From: Sindora glabra
Lineage: Eukaryota; Streptophyta; Magnoliopsida; Fabales; Fabaceae
Length of the DNA: 64,000 nucleotides
Assembly (NCBI GenBank): GCA_020226215.1
Contig: CM035231.1
Coordinates: 51,674,876-51,738,875 of the forward strand
Reading direction: 5' to 3'
Position numbers and translations under genes: made by a program. Below are positions 49,818 through 62,400 of this stretch, piece by piece (position 1 is the first letter of the stretch; the number at the start of each line of letters is the position of its first letter). The notes under the pieces were generated by a model that saw nothing but the letters and a program-made list of their open reading frames with translations, did not search any database and was not told the DNA's origin.

Positions 49818-50678
49818 CAAAAGTAAACTTGTGTTCTTTGATACATGTGCCAAAACGAGTCTCCCGAGGTCTTCGCCTGAAAATAAGGCCTCTAATTTCT
49901 ATTCAAGTCTATCAACTTCTTTTAAAATGGGGTCTCTGCACACGAAAAAGACAACTTTAGAAAAGATTAATTTTAATTGCAGCTGTGTTTCAGGATTAGA
50001 TTAGTCTTTGACGCCTTGTACTAATCTTAAGTTGAGCATATTTAATTATTTCTTACCATAAAACCCAAAGGTAATTAATATTAAAAGATTTTAATACTTT
50101 AATTAGAAGGCAAAACAAATGTAAATAATTTTTTAAGAGCAATGCTATATGCACCAAAAGTCGAATTTGAAATTGAGCTTTGAATGTAAATTATGGGCTA
50201 CCATAAAATATAAAATATTGGAGCAAATTGATAAAACTCATTCTAATAGATATAAAATGTTTAAAAATTAATTTTAAATACCATTCTTGGTAGATATAAC
50301 ATTTTTATTTTTTAATGTTATGATTTAGTGAGGAGAGTCAAATTGTACATGTGTGTATAGCGAAAGGAAAATACTAAATAACCCAATGAAAATAGCAAAA
50401 ATTATAAACTTAATTTCAAACTCTTGATTTTATGGGTGTACTTCAAATGTAATAAAATCCAACCTTTATAATCATTCAACACTTTAATTCGCTGCATGTT
50501 TTTAGGTTGAACAGCACTGCTGATAGCAAAAACATTGATTAGGTTTCATAATATTGGAAAAATAATATAACAACTAGAACCATATTTGATTCTTTGTGCT
50601 AATAATCTTAAACATATACTTGCTTTTTTCTTTTTTATGTTAATGAGATTTCGTGATTTCATTTTTTAATTGATTTTG

Positions 50679-50736
<58 letters not shown>

Positions 50737-50770
50737 TGATTCACATACCTAAAAATATAGTACTTGGATT
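49818..50770 (+). repeat. Block f, copy 3 (tandem to copy 2)
   Basis: From 'ttctttgatacatgtgcc' to about 50130 it repeats the preceding segment at roughly 310 bp distance. From 50570 it continues as the right end of block f ('taataatctta.acatac', 'attgattttg'). Block f is therefore locally duplicated in this unit only. Confidence 0.7.
50682..50732. repeat. (TA)n microsatellite
   Basis: About 25 TA units within block f. The corresponding site in copy 1 (near 25090) has only 'tatttaaatatatta'. Confidence 0.95.
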
Positions 50771-50779
50771 TTATATGTA

Positions 50780-51050
50780 TAGGAAAAATGTTACCAAAAA
50801 CAAAATAGCACAGAACCATAAAACTATTTCTGACAATAAGTCATTTATTGTCACTACACTCATCGTTTATTTTGGATCTCAATTTATCTATGTTATCCAA
50901 CCTTTCTAATATCTTATCCTTTCCAGGTTCAAATGCTTAATCCTTTGTATTCATTCCTCGTCACTTGTCTTGTATCCAAAGCTATCATCTTCCAATTATG
51001 GTACGTGAGTAGCGTAGGAAGTTCATACGGAATAATATCCCACAAATTTA
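50780..51050 (+). repeat. Block g, copy 2
   Basis: Collinear with 35390-35690. Here it directly follows block f, showing the order before Copia C inserted in the other unit. Confidence 0.75.
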
Positions 51051-51299
51051 GTTCATGAACTAATGTATGACACAACACAGTCAAACATAAGTAACTTGAT
51101 TAGTGCATCAGAGAATTCGCAATCCTTACACCTAGGTTTAAATTTTACAAAAAAATTCGACAAAACATCCTATATTCTAGATATTGGTCGGACAAGCTCA
51201 ACTTCAATTGCAATAGATGCAACCTCTACTAGACTATGAGTTCTACATGTCACTTCCCCTAGATTGATAGCCCTGATGCTACTATTGTGTGTAGTACTT

Positions 51300-51440
51300 T
51301 AAATTGGGATTAAAATTTTTCTATAATTAGTAAAATTATGGAGAAATATGATCAATGTAGTGCAAAATTGTGAAAAAAATTAATAAATGTGGTGCAATCT
51401 GTAATAGCAATTATGATCGTGAACCATAATTTAAATTCCT
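51300..51440 (-). repeat. Small dispersed repeat, inverted copy
   Basis: On the minus strand it starts 'aatttaaattatggttcacg' and shares the order of A/T-rich and 'gcaatt' words with 42360-42530 and 4862-5010. Confidence 0.3.
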
Positions 51441-51562
51441 TGTTGTGCCTACCAGCTAGTGCATTGCTATCAATCCTAGATGACACCCAACATATGGCAT
51501 TTGCCTTACTTGTAGCTCAATAGAAAGACACCATATACATTATCGCATGCTTAATGACCTAG

Positions 51563-53739
51563 TGTCACAAGCTGATAACTCTCTAACCAAAACTGTTCAA
51601 TGCATGCTTGCCATTTTTAGTAAACATGCTAGCCTTTCCACTAAAACCCTCTCGTGCCATGCTTGGTAAAGATGATGGAACTCACAAGTCCACAAGCCAT
51701 GATCGAATGTCACCAAAACACCCATGCATATTGAACTGCAAGATCACCCTACACATGAAGCCTCTGGGCACAATGGGTGAAAAGGACAAATTGAATAGGA
51801 AGAGAGACACTCTATTCGCTTGGTATATACGTCATTCCATAATTTTGAGTATGTAAGGGATAGCCATAAGCTAATACACTTAAGTCCCTAACTTAGTGTT
51901 CAAGTGCTCCACTGGCCCTTCCAACATTCCACTCATTTAAAGAGTATTTTGAGCTAAAGCCCTCTCACTAGAAGTTTGCTGGAAATCGCGCATCACACAT
52001 GCACAGCGGAATAAAACTTTTGCACGATTTCCACCAAGGATCCATGCGAATTTAGAACGCCATAGATCAGGGATTAGGGTTTATACCTTTCGGCAAAATT
52101 CTTCTGACCGCTGCAGCAAATCTGATCTGCTTCCAAATCACGAACCGGAATGGAAACCAGTAAATCAGATCACCAGTACAACGTTTTGTGGCTGCACCTC
52201 TGTGGTATCCACACGAACCCGTGAATCACCGATGAATGTCTGCTACACACACCGGTTGGAATTGATCTCCTTAGACCTCGTAGTGCTAGCTACGCCTCTT
52301 CAGAGATTTTAGTCAAGGAGAGTGGCTAGGGTTTTTCTATGCTTTTACTTGGGGTGCGTGAAGAATAATAGTAATACTATTATTACCCAATAAGCCTATT
52401 TAAATAGGTGCATAGAAAAACCTAACCTATTTGGGCCTTATTCCATGTATAATTATAGGCTTACTATTGGGCCTTATAATTATAACATGAATTCCCAAAT
52501 ATTAAGCCCAAACAATTTGGTCCATTAATTCCAAATTCACTAAGCTCTAAGTGTGCGACCCTACAGGCTCTCATTACGTTGGCAATGACCATTAATCATA
52601 TTAATGATCATAAACAAAGATTGGTGTCTAGCAACACATCATTGTTACCCAAGTAATGAGAAAGTCGGTGATTTGACTAAACCTTTACACGTGATAATCA
52701 TTTATGTCCTTTTGTCCTATACATCTAGATTAAGCACGAGACATGGACCGTGTCATTCCCGTATAGCCCAATCTTGAGGTTTCTTGATTCCTAAGTAAGC
52801 TGACTGAAACAAATGTAATCGACATCTCATGTCAATTCATCTGAGCATGACCATGCATTTTCTCAGCTTTACTTAATCAAGGGGCCCATAGATGTTACTC
52901 CTGTTATATAGGAGGGACAAATCCCATCTTGATCACACAAACCCCTCCACATGATATGTGACATATCCAATATCTACCCTTGCATTCACTTAACCATTAG
53001 TGACATAGAATAGTATCAAAATATGAAACTCACATGTAGGGAACCTTGGTAATCTCAGGTCAAAGGACCATATTAATAATGATTACTAAGAACCACTTAT
53101 GACACTCATATAACGATCCATGTAGTGTTCTTAATATGGGTCGGTCCAGTATACAAGTTCTCTAACTTGTACTCATGTGTAAACTTAATATCCCATATAA
53201 GTCTTCACACATGCTAGTCTTAACATATCAAAGCAACCTAATCCACAATGATATATGACTAGGGACATTTAAGAATACAATTATTCTAAGGTTATTATTA
53301 TAATTAAATATATTACGCAGACAATATATATAAATATAATAATTGGAATTGCCATTAAAATAACATGATTCAAAATTACAATCACCAATATAATTGGTTT
53401 TAGGGCATATACACTAACAAAGTTGATATAATTTTTTTGAACTATCATAAACCCTTTTATCAAAACTTCAAGTGTTTGATTTGCATGAAAACACACTAAT
53501 ATGAAGATAAAAATGTGAGAATCATAAATAGGCATTTTGAACACCTCTAAATTTCCAAACCATGCTAAAATTATCAAAATATCCTAAATTTGGAAAATTT
53601 GAGAAAAATAGTTCACTAGCTAGATTGATCCCAAATTTCAAGCATAGGATCTTCACAACATGCTAGATTTTTCCACCAAATCTTGTCCAACTCCAAGCAC
53701 ATTCACCTATAAGGCTGCCATAATTGCTAGCTTGTAACA
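51563..53739 (-). mobile_element. Solo LTR of the nested-element family, interrupted
   Basis: Read on the minus strand, 53739-53420 followed by 51976-51563 aligns with the LTRs at 28175-28872 and 30512-31218 from TGTTACAAGCTAGC to TGTGACA. The middle is taken up by a different LTR (51977-53419). No primer-binding site follows it and no polypurine tract precedes it, so it is a solo LTR. The open frame 51608-51856 lies inside it and is not a gene. Confidence 0.85.
51977..53419 (-). mobile_element. Solo LTR, 1443 bp, with AAGTT target duplication
   Basis: On the minus strand it begins TGTTAGTGTATATGCCC and ends CCAGCA, giving proper TG...CA ends. The perfect direct repeat AAGTT flanks it at 51972-51976 and 53420-53424. 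It is more GC-rich than its surroundings and contains a TATTTAAATAGG box near 52397, as expected of an LTR promoter. No internal region remains, so it arose by recombination between two LTRs. It inserted into an older solo LTR (51563-53739). The start resembles that of large plant copia LTRs, which is why I assign the minus strand. Confidence 0.9.
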
Positions 53740-54424
53740 TCTGCCTAACCCTCTTATTCCTAAATTCCCCTAGCTTAAAAGTATGGCAACATGCACAAGA
53801 ATGAGATGATTTCACTGACAATTTGTATTGAAGTGATACTTCTAAATGATATTTCGTTGAATAAAATTTTGTCTCTTAAATAATTTATTTATTTGAATAA
53901 TAAATTTAATAGAATATTTATTTTATTTATATTTTGTTATAGTTTCATATTTATATATTTTAAAATTTCTTATTTAGGAAAACATCTTATTATTATATTT
54001 TTAAAAAAATTGAATTTTTAACAAATTTCTAAAAAAATAATCTTGAATTTGTTTTTACTTAACTTCAATAAAAAAAAGGTCGTCAGAAATGTTTTTTTCT
54101 AAATAATATATATTTTGTCAAAAAAAATTCAGTATCCATAAAAAATTTTAATTACTGATAAAGATTCATTAATTTTTTATATTTCTTTATAATAAAAAGC
54201 AAATTTTTTTAAGTTGTTTTCATCAATAACTTTTGTTGTCAGGGGATCTTGGTAATTAAAAGTCAAATGTCAAGTTTTAATTAAATTGTGTGAAAACAAT
54301 CATATTGAAATAATACTTTCTTTATCTGAATCTTGACCAATTCAAATATTTCAATATTTGCCCCATGCGCCGTAAGTCATGGTTTTAGTATAGTAGTTGG
54401 CACATTGGCAATCTAGTTACGGTA
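53740..54424. other. No gene seen
   Basis: AT-rich spacer with long T and A runs between the interrupted solo LTR and Copia B. No domain or repeat partner recognised. Confidence 0.4.
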
Positions 54425-54674
54425 TAATAAATGTAATTGTTGTTATAATCTTGTGTATCTTATTCTAATAACAGATGTGTACAATATAAGTCATAAAGAG
54501 AACAAATTCCTAAATTTCTTATTTCAAGAATCATTCCTAATATGCATTGATCATGATTGATTGTAATATGTATAAAATTTTTTAAATATCAGTAATAAGA
54601 TCCCAATGAGATAATTAACATAATTAAGATGATTCTCCTAAATAATTACTATAATTAATATGATTCTCCTAATA
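54425..54674 (-). repeat. Copia B 3' LTR
   Basis: About 250 bp, starting at TATTAGGAGAATC after the polypurine tract on the minus strand. It aligns with 58086-58262 over 'ttgttataatcttgtgtatc', 'aacagatgtgtacaatataa' and 'aattcctaaatt'. Confidence 0.85.
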
Positions 54675-54689
54675 CTCCCTCTTAAGTTG

Positions 54690-57600
54690 ACACATGAAAG
54701 TCTTGAATGCCCAATTTGCCCAAAAGAAAGTTAAATTTTTGTTTCCCGAGAGCTTTAGTTAAAATATCTGCAAGCTGGTTATAGGTTCATACATGCATAG
54801 TGGCAATGTTGCCAGCTTGAATTTCATCATAAATGAAATGACAATCTACCTCAATATGCTTGGTGCATTCATGAAATACCGGATTAGCTACAATATGAAT
54901 GGCTGCTTAGCTATCATAATAGAGTTACATAGGTTGAAGGTGTGGTACCCGTAAGTCACCTAGAAGAGTTTTAAGCCATTTTAATTCACAAGTTGTAGTA
55001 GCCATAGGCCTATATTCATTCTCTACTAAGGAATGAAAAATTGTAGCTTGCTTTTTAGTTTTCCAAGATACAGGGGATTAGCCTAATAAAATAAAATATC
55101 ATGTCAATGAATGTCTATTGAAAGGATAGCTAGCCCAATCAAAGTCATAGTAAGCGTATAGGTGAAAATCACTATTTGACAAAAGAAAAATCCCTTGTCT
55201 TCAATTAGCTTTCAAATATCGAACCACCCATATTACAGCATCCCAATGTTCCTAACGAGGACAATGCATGAATTGAGCTAGGATGTGCACAGAGTAACTA
55301 AGTTCAGGTCAAGATATGGTTAAATAGATAAGTTTTCCAATGAGATGACGATATTTCTCTAGATCCTTCAAAATAGCTCCATTAGCAAGGGCTAATCCAT
55401 GATTTTTCTCAAGAGGAAAACTAGCCAGTTTAGCTCCCAACAACCTAGTTTCTGAGATAACATCCAAAGTATATTTGTGTTGACATAAGAAAATCCCTTG
55501 AGGTCCTTGGTCCACCTCAAGACCTAAAAAATACTTCAAAGAGCCAATATCCTTTATGTAGAAGCATGTGCTAAGATACTACTTAAATCGTTCAATTAGA
55601 TCTCCATTGTTCCCTATAATGATGAGATCATCAACATACACTAGAACATTCAAAATCACATTCCCTTCATGATAAGTGAAAAGTGAGTAATTGGTATGGG
55701 ATTGTTTGAACCCATATTTCTTCAATGTAGTAACAAGTTTTACAAACCAATTTCATGGTGCTTGCCTCAAGCCATAAAGAGAGTTTTGAAGCTTGCACAC
55801 TTTCTCAGGATCTGCACTAGAAAAGCTAAAAGGTAGTTGCATATAAATTTCCTCATCCAAATCACCATGCAAGAAAGCATTATGAACATCCATCTAATGT
55901 AGTATCCATGATCGAGCAGCAGCAACGGCTAAAAGCGTTTGAACTGTAACCATCTTTGTGACTAGTGTAAAATTCTCATTATAATCAATCCCTTCTTTTT
56001 TACTATCTCCTCGAATAGCTAGTCTCACCTTATGATGTTCCACAGTCCCATCTGATATACACCTTTTTACAACTAATAGCTTTCTTTTTGAATGGAAGTA
56101 TTATTAACGTCCAAGTGCCATTCTTTTCTAAAGCATCTATTTCTTCTTTCATGGCTTTGCACCATAAGGGGTCTCAAACATTGTCTAAGAATCGAGATGG
56201 CTCATGCTCAGAAGTCACTACTGCAAGAAACTATCTATGTTTCATAGAAAAATTACTACAAGTCACATAGTGTGCAATAGGGTATAACATACCTGAGGAT
56301 TGTGATGGAGTGAGTGCCTTAGCAGTGGGGTCATTAACGTAACACAATGTGACATAGATAATCTTTAAGCTTGCTTGGTGGTTGACGTTCTCTGTGACCT
56401 CAACTAAAAGGTTTGTTTGTAGGTGGTACTAGCACAACATTCTCATCTAAGGGATTTGGATTCAAACCTCCTTCTTATACCTCCCTAATGTGTCACTTGA
56501 CTTCACTACTCCCCTTTACACTAGGCATACTTGTGCTAGATTCATCAATGAAAGGAGATCCATCATTCCATAAGGTCTGTGTAAGGGCATGAGATTTATT
56601 TGCTATATACGAGTGATCAATAAAAGGAAACTTATTTTCATAAAACACAACATCACGAGATTTAGAGTATTCCCTACTCTCTAAGTCATAGAGACGTTAT
56701 CCTTTTTTTCATAAGGATATCCTACAAAAATGCATTTCTGACTTCTCTCACAAAACTTATCCTTTTGGCGGGGTTGATTGTGGGTGTAACACAGACACCT
56801 AAAAGTGCGAATATGAGAATAAATAGGGATTTTACCAAACATCACTTCATAAAAAGAGTGGTAGAAGTGAGATTTATTAAGAATCCTATAGTAAGAATAC
56901 ATTTTCCCCAAAATTCAATAGGTAGATTAGCTTGAAATTGGAGAGCTCGAGCTACATTTAAGATATGTCTGTGTTTTCTTTCCACAAGACCATTTTGTTG
57001 AGGGGTGTCAACCATGGAAGTTTGATGAATTATTTCGTATTCAATGAAATAGGATTTCCAGGCTTTAAATTTAGCTCCATTATCATATCTCATAATTTTC
57101 ATGGACTTGTTAAATTGATTGTTCTCTATAGCACAAAATTTTTTAAGAATGTTCCTAACTTCACTCTTTTTTGCTAATAAATAAATCCACACAGCACGAG
57201 AAAAGTCATCCACAATGGTTAAAAAATAAGAAGCATCACAAGAAGAATGAACATGATAAGCACCCCACACATCACAATGTATTAAATCAAAGGGTTCAGT
57301 GGCTTTATTTTGATTTGGAATAAAAACATCTCTTGTTTGCTTAGCTCTCAAACAAATATCACAAACTTTCTCATGTTTATTACTGATTTGAATGCCAGGA
57401 AGTAAATTAACTATTTAAATTGCAGGATGTCCCATACGCTTATGCCATATGGTAAAAGGAGTTAGTTCCACTTGCTTTGCATATCTTGATAAAGGTCACT
57501 ACGTGAAAATGATAGATCCCATTCTACTGTTCACCCACACTAATCACTATCCTCGAAGTGTGGTCCTGTATTACACATAATTTATTAGAAAAAGTAACTG

Positions 57601-58050
57601 CACAGTTTGAGTCATATATCAATTGAGAGATAGAAATAATGTTACATGTTAAATTGGAGACATATAACACATTATTCAATATTAGGCCTTTCCCAAAATT
57701 TATTATTCCTTCCTTGTTTGCAATTGCATTTCTTCCATTAGGTAACCTAATAGGACAAGGTGAGACATCAACTATATTTGTTAACAAACTTATATCACCT
57801 GTCATATGATTTGAATCCCTTGTGTCCAGCAACCAAGAATTTTTCACTTGCTTGCCAATGAGTTTTTTAGTGGATGTAATATTCTTGTGGCTATTAAGAA
57901 TGTTTAGTAGGGCCATCCATTGATCATCGCTTAGCCTGGGAAAGGGTTCATGTTCATCAGTGACTCCCCTTATCTGCACGGTTGTTGTACTGTGAACTTG
58001 CTGCATTTGTACAGCATTAGCCTTCTTCATGTCTTGCCCTGCCACAATCA
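54690..58050 (-). pseudogene. Copia B pol, broken
   Basis: Order on the minus strand: protease in 58051-57524, where DTGAS reads DTRDS and so the catalytic triad is damaged; the pre-integrase zinc-binding part (WHKRMGHPA, CDICLRAKQT) at 57470-57330; and integrase at 57351-56842, with its Asp (HCDVWG), Asp (MRYDNGA) and Glu (QQNGLVERKH) all present. A frameshift leads into 56911-56681 (FRCLCYTHNQ). Reverse transcriptase runs from about 56100 to 55309 with YVDD intact near 55640, and RNase H from 55300 to 54690 (ENEYRPMA, TKHIEVDCHF, ADILTKALG). Stops separate most segments. Zinc finger and active-site positions follow the family layout, but the missing gag and the protease change make it inactive. 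Confidence 0.9.
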
Positions 58051-58072
58051 TGTAGCAGTCAAGTTACCCTAC

Positions 58073-58085
58073 TGCTTTGATACCA
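58073..58085 (-). other. Copia B primer-binding site
   Basis: TGGTATCAAAGCA on the minus strand, complementary to the initiator Met-tRNA end with one change, directly following the LTR end TTTGTTA. Confidence 0.85.
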
Positions 58086-58262
58086 TAACAAATATAATTG
58101 TTGTTATAATCTTGTGTATCTTATTCCCATAACAGATGTGTACAATATAAGTTATGAAGAGAATAAATTCCTAAATTTTCTATTCTTAGAATCATTCCTG
58201 ATATGCATTGATCATAATATGTATAAGATTTCCTAAATATTAGTAATGAGATCGCAATGAGA
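58086..58262 (-). repeat. Copia B 5' LTR (truncated at its outer end)
   Basis: Aligns with the inner part of 54425-54674. Similarity stops at 'aatgagat' near 58262, so the first 70-80 bp of the LTR are missing. Confidence 0.8.
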
Positions 58263-58589
58263 TATGCATTGATAGTTACTTTAGCTACCACTAATATCAA
58301 AAGGCTTAAAATTAAATAATTATCTCATAATATCCCTAAAACTATTACATAATCCTAGAAATAAATTTAACTTCCTAGCTCAATCTTTTATTTTCATTGA
58401 TAATTTTTTATAATGACATTTAATTATTACTTTTAAGTACTAAATGTAGATAGGCCAATGTGTACTACTTCAATTAATCCTAGACACACTCAATCATTAT
58501 AGCATTTAGCCTTTCGAGCTTCCTTACTTAAAATTTAGAAAACCAATCTCATTTTTACTAATATCCAGTCTTAGTTGAACTTCTTTAAG

Positions 58590-59415
58590 TTAAGAATTTT
58601 TACCACTAGCTCAAGTGAAGCCCATAAATTGTCAAAAAGAAGAAAACTTAATCGAAGCTAGCTCATTGATGTCTAGTACCAAAGCCAATGACTTTGATAA
58701 GGAGGGATTAACTCAAAATGACTTTGAATAGAAACTAGAGGTATAACCTTTAGACATTGATGACTACCTTGGCAATAAAATTTTTTACCATTTGGAAGTT
58801 TCCTTGCATGATTCTAGAAAGGCCACTATGCCTAATCAACTAAATATAAATTCAATTTTAGATAAAAAAATTTTTAACTACGAAGAAAATCAAGAGCATG
58901 AAGTTGATAGTGATGAAGATTCCTTCACTTTTCTTACTTAGGTGACATCTAGAAGGAGTCATTTGACCTTGACTATTTAAGCTATCAAGTTAGTCAACAA
59001 ACTTGTTGCTAAGGATGAACATGCTAAAAAGTTTAAAGGTGCAGTTGTATTGTTGAAAGAAATTCTCAGCTTAGATTAGCAAATTGTGGTTGAAAGTCCT
59101 TAAGATTGAAAGAAACTTGAAGGAAGTTTGCAATTTGGAAGAGACCATGAAATCTAATTCCCCCATAGCTATTGGCTTCAAAATACATATCCTAGATATA
59201 TTAGAAAACTTTCTAATCATTATTGTTGATTTAAGCAAAGCCTCAACTACTAAACAAACTTTCAAGAATTTGTCTAAATGTAAACAAGAGCTATTTACAT
59301 TTAGAAAAGTTGGTGAAAAATGTAAAAAAGCCTTATATTCAAAATGCCAAACCTATAATAAGAACATTTTAGCTTGCAATAGTAAAATTTTTAACTTAAA
59401 AGAGAAAGATTGAAA
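58590..59415 (+). pseudogene. Possible eroded coding relic, unidentified
   Basis: Plus-strand frames carry acidic and lysine-rich stretches with few stops, for example DSDEDSFTFLT near 58905 and LVNKLVAKDEHAKKFKGA near 58990, then a frame open to 59413 rich in Lys, Leu and Glu (SKCKQELFTFRK). The composition and coiled-coil look resemble the gag region of some plant retroelements, but no zinc knuckle or other signature follows. There is no ATG for the longest frame. Confidence 0.25.
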
Positions 59416-62400
59416 ATCTATTTTGATCCTTGTAATAGTGGATTTTTATTAATTTTATACCTAACTTAAAATTTGTATCAATTTGGTCCTTACAAAATTA
59501 AAAACACTCAAATTTTAGTCATTACATACCAAATTAACATAGACTTTTAGTTTAAGATGAAATCAATAAAAAATCAATTTTACAAGGATTAAAATAAATT
59601 AATTGCAGTAAAAGTTGAAGCAAGTAGAAGACTTTCAACCAACTTTAGAGTTAGAACTTCAAACTATAAAGGCCTAAGAATAAGAGTTTAAACAAAAGGA
59701 TAAGGATGCCAAGATGGGATGAGCAATCCAAACAACATATGATACTACTAAAATTTAATAACATATGTTAGGCAATAAATTTCTCTCTATTGAAAAGCAT
59801 ATTATTAATATTTCACTTACAACATTAATTTTGATGTCCTTATACCCTTATTTTGCCACAATGTGGTTTATAAGTATTTTTTCCAATGACAATGTCATTG
59901 GAAGACAATGTTAGTTCCATCTCAGCATTTAGGGGTATTGTTTCCAATTTTTTGCAACATTAGCATATAACATGTCTTCTATTATTCAAAATCAAATAAA
60001 TGTATGAAGTTGTTCTAATTTGGTGTTTATTATATTTAGGATATTAATTTTAACTATAGAAACATTAAGATAAGTCTTGAAAATTATTGTTATTACTTGC
60101 ATAATAATATGATTTGCTAGATTATGTAATTAGGTTTGAATATTGCTCTGAGGTTAGTGGAGATATGAAAAAAAATTGATTATTAATGTTAGTTACTAAA
60201 AAATTGATGTCATTTTTTAATTATTTAATAATATCTTGGAACTAAACATGTTGATTTTTTTGTAAAACAATCGACATTATTATATGTGTTCAACATTGGT
60301 TCAAAAATCAATTGAATATACTAGACAAACAATTATGCTAGTATATACATTGGACAATAACCGATATGTAATGTGTTAAACAATTGGCATTAAATAGTTT
60401 TTCTATAATAATGTTGGTACTAATGACCTCCCTTTTTTTATAGATGCATCAGGAGCAATTCCATAGTTTGTTTTAACGGAAAATATCTTCCTTAAAAATA
60501 TAGTTATAAAATATTAATATGGTAAAAAATATGCTATTTATTCAATGTTAAATATAAAAAAAGTGAAAAAAATAATTATGTTATTTATCTAAAATTATTT
60601 TCCCCGCTACTATACCAACATCATAATTTTTTAATTAATGAATATAAAGATCATATCACTCTTTTTGCCTAAGTGCAAACAAATAAGATTTTTCAAAAAA
60701 AAATTCTCATGGAACAAACGAAACCTTAATTATGTCACTTAAGTGTAAATGAAATATAAACGGCTCAAGAGGATTCTTTTTGGTCTTATTTCTAGAGGGC
60801 CAATTGTGGAGATAACGGGGCGATGACTCTAATCCTTTAAAATGTTCATCTATAGTTACAATTATATGTACCTTCTATGAATTTTTTTGTAAAGATTTGA
60901 ATGACAAATGTAGTTTTATTTCACTCTCTCCTCCCATAGTTTCTCTATTCATTTTTTTAAAATTTTCGAAATGCAACTTTTATTTAAGTTATTAGTAATA
61001 AGATAGCTAGACGTTATATTAATTATATTTGAGATAATATACAAATTTTTGGCTTGTTTTATATTGTGATTATTTTAAATTTATTGTGTATAATATTTTA
61101 TATTATTTAAACAAATTCAATAGTATAATTTTAAAATACCTTGGAAACAATTTATTTGTTATGTTGACTTAATTGTCTAAGTCTTTGATCAATCGCTGCA
61201 AAGGAGTGTTTCTCGCGTCACTCAAACGAGGGTAGGTAATCATGAATTCATACTTCAGTTACCATGTTGGCCTCAGGAACAACAACTACAATTTTAGATT
61301 ACCAGCTTGTCCTTGTCCTAATCTTTAGCATATAATAATAACATATTATAAATAAACTTTGTGCAAGTGAGCATAGAGAAATCAAGTTGTAGGTGGATCA
61401 AATAAATAATTAATTAAAAAACCTATTTTGAAAGGAAAAAAATTATCAAATTTTAAATATTTAGAATACTAATCTTTATTGACAAATGGTTAATATAGAG
61501 TTGGTATTTGTTCTATTATTATATAGCTTTCTCTTATTATGTTTTGTTTTATTAATTTATTTGACAACTGATGGAGATATAAGGACCCTTTATTTCTTTT
61601 CGATGTGTCACAAATTGTTAATTGAAATAATTTTAACAAACAAATGAAACTTAACATACAAGTCAAGCTTACTGCAAAATTTTTGCAATGTGTGTATAGG
61701 ATGGATTGGAACTTTTCAAAAAAAATTTAAATAAAAGTATATTTGTTACTTATAAAAAAATAAAGGAATTTGTAAGTGCCTCTTGGAAACAATAAAATTG
61801 AATACAAACAAGATTGTATCAACTAGCTACCATATTTCATGAATCAATAATCAAATTGAATATCTTGAGTGTGCAATAAAATAATAAATTACTAAATTTT
61901 AAAGAAAGTTAAGAAGAAAAGATTGCAAAATCATATATAGTGATTCCACAAAAAGAATCCACTTCCTATGTACATCCACTCTCCAAAATAAAAAAATCCC
62001 TTCAATTTTTGTGATTAGTGCACGAAAATCCCTCGAAGTTGATGACCTTTGAAAAGCCTTACAAAGCTTTCTAAGAATTTACAATCATTCCTTTTGTTTC
62101 ATCACACAAGAACACTTCCTAGAGCTACCACACTTTAAAATACATGGAATCCTTCATCCATGATGAGAAACCAAGAATAATTAGTAAAAACGAAGTAATG
62201 ATTAGTGTACCCTTGCAAACATAAAATAAAAGGCATAAAATGATTGAATCTCTATGAGTTGGATTTTAATAGAAATTGTTCTCACTCATAGTTAACACTT
62301 TTTTAAATTATGCCCACTAATAATTGACTATACAAATCCAAGGATTCAAATCTTTGAACTACAGTTAGCTATATAGTTGCCTATCCAGTTATTGGGAATC

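Larger units (their letters stand above)
54425..58262 (-). mobile_element. Copia B: Ty1/copia element with most of gag deleted
   Basis: The element reads on the minus strand: partial 5' LTR at 58086-58262, primer-binding site at 58073-58085, then a remnant of gag/protease, integrase, reverse transcriptase, RNase H, a polypurine tract (AAGAGGGAGTATTAGG) and a 3' LTR at 54425-54674. The coding part starts only about 20-30 nt after the primer-binding site, so the leader and nearly all of gag have been lost. It is the best-preserved of the three copia elements, with open frames up to 175 codons. Confidence 0.93.

Noticed and set aside
53281..53577. 98-codon hydrophobic frame
   Set aside because: It spans the edge of the solo LTR and its AAGTT junction, so it is an accident of the insertion.
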